Shown here: one piece after another, positions 1 to 9,680 of the stretch | How the letters are laid out: every line of letters starts with the position of its first letter | Numbering within the stretch: position 1 is the stretch's first letter | Source of the DNA: Ophiocordyceps camponoti-saundersi (nom. inval.) | Taxonomy: Eukaryota > Ascomycota > Sordariomycetes > Hypocreales > Ophiocordycipitaceae | Length of the DNA: 10,097 nucleotides | Assembly (NCBI GenBank): GCA_003339415.1 | Contig: PDHQ01000741.1 | Location: 1 to 10,097 of the forward strand | Direction of reading: 5' to 3' | Notes under the pieces: model-generated | Database searches by the model: none | Told to the model about the DNA's origin: nothing | The model's input: only the letters and a program-made list of their open reading frames with translations | Made by a program: the position numbers and the translations under genes

Positions 1-127
<127 letters not shown>

Positions 128-155
128 TAAGTTATTATTTAAGTTATTATTTTTA

Positions 156-260
156 AGCGGGCTATTATTACTACCGCTATACCCGCGCCCGCTGCCGCGC
201 CCGCGCTCGCTACTAAACTAATAACCTTAACGCTATTGTGCTGCTATTATTACTTAGCTA
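156..260. other. GC-rich low-complexity patch, no gene recognised
   Basis: About 100 bases with a dense CCGC/GCCCGC run at about 179-211, followed by sequence that still carries TG (around 237-242). The 11-mer GCTATTATTAC occurs at 161-171 and 243-253. One + frame is open from 143 to beyond 260 and would give an Ala/Pro-rich low-complexity peptide, but it has no ATG and resembles no known protein. It may be the rest of a compound microsatellite or a fragment of something not fully RIP-mutated. Confidence 0.5.
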
Positions 261-1385
261 GGGGGACGTTTTCTACTAAAAAGTAACGCTTTTAAATATA
301 ATAATAAGGGAGGGAGTATTTTAGTTTTTTCTTACGCTTATTAATATACTTTTTAATATAAATCCGCTATTAGTTATTTTGTTATATATTTTCTAATATC
401 TTACTTCTTATTATATATAGCTAGTTTATATAAAGCCTTAAAGTAATTAAAAGTAGCAATACTTGTAAGTTTTACTAAAAGTTTCTATATTAAGTTTTAA
501 TAACCTTTTTATTTAATAAAGACTTTTTATCTCTTACTTTTACTTATCTTTTTCTATTTAGCTAAAATAATCCTCTTTACTTTTTATTTTTTTTCTTTAT
601 TAATTAGTATTATTAAAGGCTATAAATTAATAACTTTCTATTTAAATAAAGAGTTTAAAGTAGCCCTCTTAAGTAAAGTTATATTAAAATAATTATAAGC
701 TTTTATTAGTAATTTTATAAGTTTAATAAGAGTAAGGTTAATAACCTATATTAATATAAACTTAGCGTTTTTTTAATTAAGCTTTTTTTTAGCTTAATAT
801 TAGGGAAATTATATAAATTAAGCTAAACTTTATTATTAACTTTAAAGCGTTTAGCTACTTATAGATTTTTATTACCTTAGGACTTTTAGTTTTATAAAGA
901 TAAGGTATTAGTAGCTTATTAAAAGTCTGTTATTTACTATAATTATTTTATAAAGTTATTAGCTTAGCTTTTAAGATTCCTTATTAACGCTTATAAGATA
1001 TTTAAGTTTAATAATATTATTATAAAAGCTTAAAATTTATAAGTTATAAAAAATAGCGTTATTTTTATAGCTAAGTAAACTTTATTATTTAATATAAGCT
1101 AAGCTATAAAGAACTATTTATTTTAATTATTTTAATTATAAAAATTACTACTTAAAGGTAAGCTTATATATTTTAATTAACCCTTTTATATCCCTTATTA
1201 GTTTATAAATAATAAGCTATATTAAGTATTTAGTAAATCTTATAAAATTAGTAAAGATAGCTTTAAAACTTACTTATTTAGTTTATTCTTTTCTTACTTA
1301 TAATAATACTTAGCTATTAGTAAAATTATATAAAATATTAAAAAAACCGCTTTATATAAAGTAAAGCGTTTATTAATTTAAAGGT
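261..1385. other. RIP-degraded AT-rich DNA, origin unknown
   Basis: More than 1.1 kb with stop codons in every frame and almost no CA or TG; the few survivors include those at 457, 464 and 928. TA is by far the commonest dinucleotide. This pattern is known for RIP in Pezizomycotina, which acts on duplicated DNA, so the stretch is most likely an old transposon copy. I could not recognise a protein family in either strand, nor find terminal repeats. Confidence 0.7.
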
Positions 1386-1427
1386 TATATATAGTGGAGA
1401 AAAATAGTAACGGATTTAAAAGAAATC

Positions 1428-1464
1428 CACGTGATAGAGCGAGAAGAGAGGTATCACGTGATAG
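1428..1464. promoter_or_regulatory. paired CACGTG (E-box type) sites
   Basis: CACGTGATAG occurs twice as a direct repeat, at 1428-1437 and 1455-1464, with core starts 27 bp apart. The second copy sits in the perfect 12-bp palindrome TATCACGTGATA (1452-1463). CACGTG is the site of bHLH proteins such as Cbf1-type factors in fungi. Just upstream is a small inverted repeat, GGATTT/AAATCC (1412-1417 and 1423-1428). The pairing is visible in the sequence; a regulatory role is inference, since no gene lies next to it. Confidence 0.35.
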
Positions 1465-1520
1465 TTAAATCGAGGGAAAAGGTGAAGAATTAAAGGCAAG
1501 AGAGGTGATTAAATTATATA

Positions 1521-1745
1521 TGTGAGATAATAATACTAACAAAGTAGGTGGGAAAACCCTCCTTCTTTTATAGACAATTTCTCAGTAACGAAGGTACCTC
1601 TTAAGATACTTTGAAGTCCTCGGCTATAGTACTCTGACGTAGCTATAAGACCTTGCTGCCACCTTATTTTTAAGTATTTTCCTTCTTTTATTATCTAACT
1701 TAGAAGATCGAGGTTTTGCGGTAAGACTTATATATAATATATACA
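1521..1745. repeat. possible solo LTR-like segment (weak)
   Basis: This 225-bp segment begins TGTGAGATAA and ends TATATACA, giving the TGT...ACA ends typical of LTRs, and it lies wholly in the RIP-escaped island. Against the call, the flanking five bases differ (ATATA before, ATCGA after), so there is no target-site duplication, and no second copy is present in the window. The boundaries are a guess based on the termini alone. Confidence 0.15.
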
Positions 1746-1755
1746 ATCGAGGCTA

Positions 1756-1900
1756 TATAAGCGCTTAGGCCCTCGTACGCTTAGGCCCTGTAAGCGCTAT
1801 ACGTGAGACCTTATAAGCGCTGTAAGATAGGCGCTGTGGGGCCTATGCGACAGGCGTTTATAGGGCATATGCGTGCGCTATAGTAGGCTACTATAAGCCT
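1756..1900. repeat. GC-rich cluster of short repeats and palindromes
   Basis: CGCTTAGGCCCT occurs at 1762-1773 and 1778-1789 (period 16). TAAGCGCT recurs at 1758, 1791 and 1814, with the related AGGCGCT at about 1829. The cluster ends in a near-perfect palindrome, TATAGTAG-G-CTACTATA (1879-1895). GC content is far above the surroundings. It could be a decayed minisatellite or the structured end of a mobile element; no RNA gene is recognised. Confidence 0.5.
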
Positions 1901-1905
1901 TAGTA

Positions 1906-2488
1906 TATATAGCTTATTCCTCTTTTATACTATACGTCTTAAGCTATATTATAAGCTTATCTCTTATCTAATTATAATATAAAAATATACAGTTTATAGC
2001 ATTTTAAAAGTGCTTAAACATAGTATAGATATTATTTTATATAACGTACTAGAAGCAGTTATAAAAAAATAAATAAGCTTAATTTTTATATATACTCTTA
2101 TAATTAAAAATATTAGTTTAAGTAAAATCTTTTTACTTAGTTAGTCTTTAATTACTTATAAGTATTTATTTCTATAGTTTATAAGTAAGAAGTTTATTAT
2201 AAAGTTTATTTATATATATTAATAAAACTAATTTAATATAAGTAATAATTTTAAAAAGGTAGCTTAATATTATTTTTAAACTTTAGTCTTATTATAAGTA
2301 TTATAATTCCTAAAAAATTAATAAATATATTATTATTAAAATAGCTAAAAAAGTCTTAAGTTATAAAAGCTATTATTTTTTCCCTTTTAAGGTAACTAAC
2401 TAAAGCTAAGTTATAAATTATTTAGATAAAATAATTTTATAATATAATAAGCAGGGAGGCTAATATCTTTTTTAAGTTTCTTATAATA
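1906..2488. other. RIP-degraded AT-rich flank of the retrotransposon
   Basis: The stretch has stops in all frames and few CA/TG survivors (1990, 2000, 2011, 2019, 2056, 2452). It ends at the ATAAC target-site duplication and is expected to have been continuous with 8811 onward before the LTR element inserted. No product is recognised. It is slightly less depleted in CA/TG than the element it flanks. Confidence 0.6.
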
Positions 2489-2493
2489 ATAAC
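2489..2493. repeat. target-site duplication, left copy (ATAAC)
   Basis: ATAAC directly abuts the left LTR and is repeated directly after the right LTR at 8806-8810. Five bases is the usual duplication size made by LTR-retrotransposon integrases. It fixes the element boundaries. Confidence 0.85.
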
Positions 2494-2920
2494 TATTAGT
2501 TAGCCTTCGTAATACGTATATAGGAATTAATAAAAACTATTATTATTAAAAGTATATTCTTCTAGTTCTTAATAATTACCTATATCTTATTTACTAAGAG
2601 GATTTTAAGTCCTACTTATATATAAAGTACCCTTACGTATATTCCCTTCTTCTTCCTCCGTATATACCCCTTTTCTATACTTAATATTAGATTAAGTATA
2701 ACCTAATCTTTTCCCGAAATTAATCTAATATTAACTAGGAGTTTATTAAAGCTCTTATCTAAAATACTATAATAAAAATACTAATAAAACTTACCTTACT
2801 TTTATTACCTTACTTCCTTATAATATATTTTACGTAATATGCTCTTTTTTTTATCTAACTTATATATAAATCTCCTCTTTTACTTATATAAATTACTATT
2901 ATATTTTAATATTTCCTATA
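2494..2920. repeat. left LTR of the retrotransposon
   Basis: 427 bp aligned by eye end to end with 8378-8805. I count about 39 substitutions, of which all but two (T/G near 2733 and C/A near 2754) are transitions, plus one single-base gap in the T-run near 2843-2850. Differences go both ways between the copies, so each LTR was hit by RIP independently after insertion. The LTR includes a TATATATAAAG box and AATAAA motifs in + orientation. Confidence 0.92.
2617..2627 (+). promoter_or_regulatory. possible LTR TATA box
   Basis: TATATATAAAG is kept in both LTRs (here and at 8501-8511) and is followed about 150 bp later by AATAAA (2771 and 2783), the order expected for promoter and poly(A) signal of an LTR read on the + strand. 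In DNA this rich in TA, such motifs also arise by chance. Confidence 0.25.
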
Positions 2921-2927
2921 TTAGTAA

Positions 2928-2940
2928 CTTTTTCTTTTTT
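2928..2940 (-). other. possible polypurine tract (minus strand)
   Basis: CTTTTTCTTTTTT on the + strand reads as a 13-base purine run on the minus strand, seven bases inside the left LTR boundary. If it is the polypurine tract, the element is transcribed leftward. No comparable purine run lies just before the right LTR at 8377. The gap of seven bases weakens the call, because polypurine tracts normally touch the LTR. Confidence 0.25.
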
Positions 2941-5543
2941 AGGAAAAGTTATTTCCTTAGCTTATATTATATTAAGCTATTTCTCTTTCCTTATTATAAA
3001 ACGTTAAACTCTAATATTAAAAGTATTTATATTAACTAGGCGTTTTAGCGCTTTATTAGGATTCTCCTTAGTTATCGTATTTACTAAGTTATCTTATCTA
3101 TTAATTTATTTAATTTCCTTAACTTTATAATTCTTATATAACTCCCTTATTTATATAATATTAATTATAAGTCTTTTTTTTATTATTTTAAGTTTAATAA
3201 GGTATTTATATAGTAAATATAAGTTAGTATAGATAATAATTTAAATTATACTTAATTTAAGTTTAGATTAGATTCTTATTAATACTAACTTAATTAATAT
3301 CTTTATATTAAAACTAGCTAATATACCGTATATTTCTAAGGTAAGTATAAATCTAGTTACTTTTTTATATTTTATTAAGCTTTAGTAAATAATATTCTAA
3401 GAGAGGGTAAACTTATCTTTTCCTCTTATTTCTTATCTAAGTATAATAATATACCCGATTTATAATAAAAAATTAGTATTATTAGTAAATAACTTATTAA
3501 TAAAGATATATAATTTTATATTATCTTGCGGTATAAGGATATATTATAGCTTAAAATTTTAATATTCTTATTATTATTAAAATTGCTTATTAAGCTTTTT
3601 ATAATCTTTCTTTTCTAGCGATTAGCGTTACGCGGCGATAAATAGATTATAAGTAGCTTTTAGTTAATAAATAAAAATAATATAAGTATTTTTAGCTTAT
3701 TACTTAAGATATTATTAAGCGGAGTTAGGGGCTAAGGGGTTAATAAGTTAAATCTTAGTAGCTTAGCCCTTTTGCCGAAAATAGATCGAGTATATTAATA
3801 TTAATCCGAGAATTATTAAAGTCCGCGGTATCGCTAGCTTAAAGTACGGTCTTTAGCTTAATACGGAATTAAGTAGCTAATATATGCTTTTCTTCTAATT
3901 ATTTAAAAGCTTTAATATTAAGTATTAGGGTATTATTAGTTTATAAGCTAATTAGCCTAAACTAAAATTAATTATTATACTTAATAAGAAGGTAAGTATC
4001 GAATATTAACGTATATATTTATAATTATTAGAGATAATAGTCCTAATAAGTACGAAACTAATAAACGCTAGCTTCCGTAATCTTATATAAAGGCTTAATA
4101 ACCTAGATAATAATATTATTAAAATACTAATCTTTTATCTTTATTAGTAAGGTAGCGATAATAGTATATTTAAGGTTAGATTATAACTAGGGGTATACTT
4201 ATATAATATTACGTAAAGTAAGTTTAAAACTTACTTAGAGACTAATAGATATAATAGCTAAGATTAAGCGCTAGCTAATATATTAAATTATAAGAGACTA
4301 AGTAAATATAATATATTTACCCTTATTATTATAATTTATAATAATTAAGCGTAACTTCTTATAAGGGTAATCTATTCTAATATTTTTAATTTCTTATATT
4401 ATTTAAGCTTAGAAGATATATATTTTATAATATTTCTTAAAATTATATTTTTTAAAAGAAAAGATATTATAGCCGATAAGGTTATTAATCTCCTAAGCGT
4501 TTAAAGCTTTAAAAGAGTACCTTAAAATAATAATCTTTCCTTTAAACTAAAGCTTAATAAAAAGCGCTATATTATCTTTTTCCTTTTATATTAATAAGGT
4601 ATTATTTATAGATAGATTATAAGGAATATATATTATAATTTAAGGATAAAAAATAATTTAAGGTAATATAAGGTAATCTAGTTTTTAGGCGAACTAAACT
4701 TAAATTTAATTTAAAGCCTTTATATAAAAAAGATATAAATAATTATATATAAGTTAATTAAAATAATCGTAGCTTATAAGGGAGATTAATAATTATATTA
4801 TAACTATTAATTTAAAATAATATATAGGGGCTAGTTTATTTACTAAGCTTTTTTTAAATATAAACTTAGCTATTAAGGAGTAGCTTTAAGATATTAGATA
4901 TATTAAGTTTATTTCTTATAAATAAGGCGTTATAAATTATTTTTTAAGTATAAAATTTTTATAATTTAAATATAGCTTTTTAGATAGCGGTAGCGCGCTT
5001 AAGGGTAAAAAAGGTTAATATAAAATTTAGATAAACTTATAAATACGCCTTAAAAATAAAAAATATAAGGATAAGTTTATTTAGTTTAGCGGTATTATTA
5101 ATAGCCTTAATAGCTATTTTTAAAATTAAGTCTTATCTAATATTAAATTAAAATTTATTCGATATTATTTTATATACTTATTAAAGCGGAGCGTAATATT
5201 ATTTAACTTTTCTTATTAACTAATAAGCTTTAATAAAAACTTAAGTATATATAATCCTTAAAATAGTAGCTTTAAATTAGAATATTTATAAGTTAAAATT
5301 CTTATTAGTATTATATTAAATAAAATTTAAAAGCTTAAGGTATATATTAATTAATATAAGCTTTAAGGTATTTTATATATCTTTAGTAAAAAGGGATAGT
5401 AAGAAATAAGTAGCTTAGAAACTTATTACTTAGTTAATAATATAAAATATAGCGCGCTAGTTAATATATAAAATATTTATAATAACCTTAAAATTAAAAT
5501 CTTTATTATTTTTTAATTAAAACTTAAAGCGTTATAGCGCTAA

Positions 5544-5699
5544 GCTTATAAGTTAATATTACTAATAGATTTTAAATATAGCTTTAATAGCTTTAACGTT
5601 TATATTATAATTAGCTTAAGTAAGAAAGTAATAAAGTTAAGAGATACTAGGGTATCCGAATCGCTTATAAATTTACCGAATTTTTTATTCGGTAAAATA
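5544..5699 (+). pseudogene. tentative Ty1/copia integrase C-terminal fragment
   Basis: This is a stop-free run of 52 codons in a background where stops come about every ten codons. Its translation contains NVYIIISLSKKVIKLRDTRV, with RDTRV at 5640-5654. This resembles the segment near the end of copia-type integrases where a Tyr-x-Ile-Trp stretch is followed by Lys-Val-Ile and Arg-Asp-Val. A preceding Ala-Tyr-Lys and hydrophobic Leu-Ile run fits loosely the usual glycine-rich lead-in, though the glycines are missing. In the same frame, LDSGSALK at about 4980-5003 recalls a retroviral-type aspartic protease motif, but the two are only about 190 codons apart, closer than in intact copia elements. 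One or both may be chance. Confidence 0.28.
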
Positions 5700-8377
5700 T
5701 AATATAGCTTTTTCGGATAGAGAAAGGAAAAATTAAAAATAGCCTTATTTATATATAATAGGGACCTTAGTTATTTTATATAAAAGGTAATTTAAAATAT
5801 TACGGAAAAAAATACTAAGTTAGTTTATATTTATAAGGTAAAGAAAGAATAGTATTTATATAGGGAGGATATAAAAAATAATCTTTCTAATTAGAGTTTT
5901 AATTACCGCGGAGCTAATAAAAAAAATAGTTTATCTTTCTCCGAATTTAATATTAACTTAACTAATAGTTAAATTATCGAGAGAAAGTAATAAGATTAAG
6001 GCTTATAAGGCTTTAAACTAAGATTAGCTTAATATTAATATTAATATTATACCGGTATCGATTAGGATTCTTTAAAAGGTTATTTATAAGTATTAGTTTA
6101 TTAATATAAACTAAGTTATAGGCGCGGTAAAAGGTACTAGCTTATAAGGATTATCTCTAGTTAGAAAATAAAAATATATTAATTAGTAAAATATTTTAGC
6201 GGTATAAAGGGATATAAAAAATATTTTATCGGCTTTTATAACTTATAATATATTTATAATTTATATTAATTATATAAATATAAACGTATAGTATAATATT
6301 TTAAGTAATTTTAAAATTAGAATTATTTAGCTATTACCGTTATTATTATTATCTTTTAGTACCTTTTCTAGTTTTTCGAAATTAGTAATATAAGCGTTAA
6401 AGTTAATATTATTACTTATAAATTTATAATAAGTAAGGAATAAATATTAAATAGATTATTATTCTTTTTTAATATATTTAGATAATTAGTATTTTATTTT
6501 CTTATAAATAAAGTACTTATAATTCTAAAAAGTATTTAATATAAGAGTATAGGTAAGATTTCCGCGGGTATTACCTTAATATTAAGTCGAATTCCGATTA
6601 AGAGTTTTCTAATATTAATAATTAAAGTAATAGGAACTTATCGGAGTTACTATATATAAGAGTTAAGCTTAAGTAAGTTATTAAATATATTATAAGGCGC
6701 TAAACTAATAGGTAAATACCGTCTTAAGGGATAAATAAAAGTTAGATATAAGAGATTTAATATTCTTAGTAGGTTAAAAAAGGGTAAATTTAAGTTTAAG
6801 GACGCCTCTATAAGTATTAATAAGAGAGATTTATAATAAAGTATTACCGGTATAATCTAGTTTAAAAATATATTAATAAAAGTCTAATTTATTAAATAGC
6901 TTTTATAATATTTTATAAAGCTTATTATTAGGGAATAAAATATATATAGATAAGTATATAATAATTATTTAATTTATATAATAATAAGAGTAATTAATAT
7001 TTATATTAAAGTATTTTTATATTTAAAGGTATATATTATAAAAAGTTAGAAACTAGTTAATATAGTTTTAATAATAATATTAAGCTTAACTTAAAAAAAT
7101 ATATAAAAAGATTATATAGAAATATAATAAATAAATTTTTAAAGTATAATAAGTATTTATTAGGATACGGATCTTATTATTTAGGCGGTTATATAGCTTT
7201 CTTATATATAAAATATTCTTATCCTAAACTTTTATAAACTTAGTAATAATATCCGCACTAATATATATATTAGGAAATTTTATTAGGGGAAAGGTAATAA
7301 ATATAGTAATATTAGGTATTAGTTTATCTTAAAAGTTAAAAGTAAAGGGTTTTTAATAATAGTCCCCTTCGATATTAGTATAAATCCGTTCTAATATCTA
7401 AATAATTATCTTAGCTATTAATATTAAGTTTAGCTATACTTATAAAGAGATCCTTAACTTAAGTATCTAGAAGGGATTAGCCCCTTAAAATAATAGCTTC
7501 TAAATTTTTAAATTAGTATATTATAAGTTCCTAAGTAAGTTAAATTTAAATAAGAGGTTTTAATAATAAAGCTTAAGTATTAGGTAGATTTTAATTATTT
7601 CGGGTATCTAAGCTTAGTTCTTATTAAGATACTTATTAGTATTATAATCTAAGTTCGGTAATATGCCGATTCGCCTTCGTTTTTATTTCTAGGAGTAACC
7701 TTTTAGGGATTATAAGTCCGGGTTTAAAAGAGGTTTTCTTAAATACCTAAAATAGCTATATTAGGGGCTTATCTAAATTTAAAAAGTTTTTAAGTTCTTT
7801 TAAAGCGGGTTTTTTAGACTTTCTAATATAAATACCTTATTTAGTAAGAAAGCTCCTAATAAGGTCTTTTATAAAAACTTATCCTATTTCCTATATTTTT
7901 ATTTTCTCGCTATTAAAATATTATTAAAAGATATTAAATAAAGCGAGGCTAAAAAAGTATTTCTTATTTTCGATAAATAAGATAAACTTTATTATTATAA
8001 GTTTAATTATTTCTTAGTTTTTATAATCTCTTAGAACCTTATTATTTTATTAGTTTTTTAACATCGCTTAAGGATCTTTATATATCTAAAAGCTTCCTAA
8101 GTTAACTAATTATAATATCCTAAGAGTTTTATCCTATCTTTAGGGGGGTGCTTATTATTATAAGTAATAGTTTAAACCGGCTTTAAATTAATATTATAAA
8201 GTATTTAAGTTAGTTTTTTTAAGAGTTTTAAAAAAGGTCTTACGTAGCTTTATATTAACTTTTTAGAATTAATTATAACTTACCTCTATATAATTACTTT
8301 CGTAAAAGTTTATTATTAAGGTTAATTATTCTATTCCTTACTAATCTATAGTTAACTAAATTTTAACTATTAATTAG

Positions 8378-8805
8378 TATTAATTAGCTTTTATAATATA
8401 TATATAGAAATTAATAGAGATTATTATTACTAAAAGTATATTTTTCTAGTTCTTAATAATTATCTATATCTTATTTACTAAGAGGATTTTAAGTCTTATT
8501 TATATATAAAGTGCCCTTACGTATATTCCTTTCTTCTTCCTCCGTATATACCCCTTTTTTATACTTAATATTAGATTAAGTATAACTTAATCTTTTCCTA
8601 AAACTAATTTAAGATTAACTAAGAGTTTATTAAAGCTATTATCTAAAATACTATAATAAAAATACTAATAAAACTTACCTTACTCTTATTACCTTACTTC
8701 CTTATAATATATTCTGCGTAATACGCCCCTTTTCCTTATCTAACTTATATATAAATCTCCTCCCTTACTTATATAAATTACTATTATATTTTAGCATCTC
8801 CTATA
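8378..8805. repeat. right LTR of the retrotransposon
   Basis: 428 bp, about 91% identical to the left LTR. Towards its right end it keeps C/G at several sites where the left LTR has T/A (about 8715-8730 and 8790-8800), while the left LTR keeps more C/G near its start. It is followed immediately by ATAAC, the second copy of the target-site duplication. Confidence 0.92.
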
Positions 8806-8810
8806 ATAAC
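8806..8810. repeat. target-site duplication, right copy (ATAAC)
   Basis: Matches 2489-2493 exactly and directly follows the right LTR end CCTATA. Confidence 0.85.
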
Positions 8811-9665
8811 TAAAACTTTTAAAACTTAAAGCTTATTATAAAAATATAATCTTTTTTTAGCGTTAATATAATAATTTATAATTTAAACTTTAAGCTATAG
8901 CTTTAAAAGGAGTAAGCGGTCTTTTTATATTATAGCTTAATAAACTTTTTAAAAAACTGTATTTTATAATATTTCTTGATTTTAAAGTTTTTAAAGCTTA
9001 TTATTAAAGAAAATTTAAGTTTTTAATAAAATAATATCTTATAAATTTATAGCGTTTTATATTTATATTTATATCTTATTATTTATCTTCTCTTTTTTTC
9101 GTTTTTAAAATATTAGTAAGATTTTTAAAAATATTAATTATTATTACTTATAAGTAGAATTATAAAGCTTTATTAAAAATTATCTATATAAAGCAGGCGT
9201 TTTTCTTTTTTATAATTAAGGGTTTATTTTAATTTTTATAGAAAAAAGCGTTTAAAACTATAGCTTATTTACTAAGTTAATAATAAATCTTTAAGTTAAA
9301 TTATAATAAGTATTTAGCCTAACGCGCTTACTATTCTAAAAAGTATTAGTAAGTTATAAAATACTTTAAGTTTTTATAATTAATAATAATATTAAAGCTA
9401 TTATAATTATATAAGTTAATATACTATTATTCTAAGTATTTAGTAATTATTAATATTTTTTTATTATATATAAAATAGTTATATTTAGCTATATTTATTT
9501 CTATAAAAAAACGCTATTAGTTATTTTTATTTATTTTATTCCTAGTAAAAATAACCTCTAATAATATAGGCGCTAGTATTTACTTTTAAGAATATAAAGT
9601 TTTTAAAGTTTTATTTTACTAATAAAAAGGCTGTTATAAATAGATTTTTAATTTTTTAAAAAGCT
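8811..9665. other. RIP-degraded AT-rich DNA, right flank of the insertion
   Basis: Stops interrupt all frames, and surviving CA/TG are rare (8958, 8977, 9194, 9632). It should join 1906-2488 as the pre-insertion host sequence. I looked for transposase-like motifs in both strands and found none that I would defend. AAAGCTTATTAT occurs at about 8829 and 8995, which may be chance. Confidence 0.6.
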
Positions 9666-9680
9666 TATTCTCAGGGTTTA

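Larger units (their letters stand above)
1386..1905. other. RIP-escaped island with normal CA/TG content
   Basis: Composition changes abruptly around 1390 and returns to the RIP pattern near 1905. Inside, CA and TG are frequent (ATCCACGTG, GGTGGG, TGCTGCCACC, GACAGG). The island has no long open frame. The 10-mer CCTTCTTTTA occurs at 1561 and 1681, and ATCGAGG occurs three times (around 1469, 1707 and 1747). Explanations are a single-copy stretch never exposed to RIP, a repeat too short to trigger it, or an insertion younger than the RIP of its surroundings. No known family is recognised. Confidence 0.75.
2921..8377. pseudogene. internal region of the LTR element (gag-pol remnant)
   Basis: This stretch of 5.46 kb should have encoded Gag and Pol (protease, integrase, reverse transcriptase, RNase H). 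It has no usable reading frame: TAA and TAG recur throughout, TGA is almost absent, and CA/TG has been erased, so His, Gln, Cys, Trp and Met codons are largely lost. That removes most of the motifs used to recognise these proteins, such as zinc knuckles and the integrase HHCC. The least broken + strand stretches I found are 5544-5699 (52 codons without stop) and 7804-8065 (three stops in about 87 codons, first run 45 codons). No reverse-transcriptase catalytic motif could be placed with confidence. No primer-binding site is recognisable after 2920. Confidence 0.75.
2494..8805. mobile_element. complete but RIP-inactivated LTR retrotransposon
   Basis: A 6,312-bp element: LTRs of 427 and 428 bp flank 5,457 bp of internal sequence, with ATAAC duplicated on both sides. 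Both LTRs begin TATTA and end CCTATA; RIP would turn the canonical TG...CA ends into TA...TA, which fits. Size is compatible with Ty1/copia or Ty3/gypsy. All six frames of the interior are broken by TAA/TAG, as RIP makes from Gln and Trp codons. A copia integrase-like stretch (5544-5699) suggests + orientation, while a purine tract next to the left LTR on the minus strand suggests the reverse, so strand is left open. The matching duplication shows that both ends come from one insertion. Confidence 0.9.

Noticed and set aside
1021..1080. Inverted similarity between about 1040-1070 and about 9490-9530 (ATAACGCTATT-like)
   Set aside because: It is short and imperfect in AT-rich DNA and does not extend; not enough for terminal repeats of a larger element.
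2839..3039. A 66-codon + strand open frame starting with ATG
   Set aside because: It straddles the left LTR boundary and encodes only a Phe/Leu/Ile/Tyr-rich low-complexity peptide. The homologous part of the right LTR has ACG in place of the ATG, and no family is recognisable.
6476..6500. Possible reverse-transcriptase active-site motif (YLDN in one + frame)
   Set aside because: It is followed at once by a stop, and the neighbouring residues do not fit either copia or gypsy reverse transcriptase. Such strings are expected by chance in TA-rich DNA.
8811..9660. Degraded Fot1/pogo or hAT transposase in the right flank
   Set aside because: Translations in both strands gave only Ile/Tyr/Asn-rich strings with frequent stops, and no catalytic motif or terminal inverted repeats could be found.
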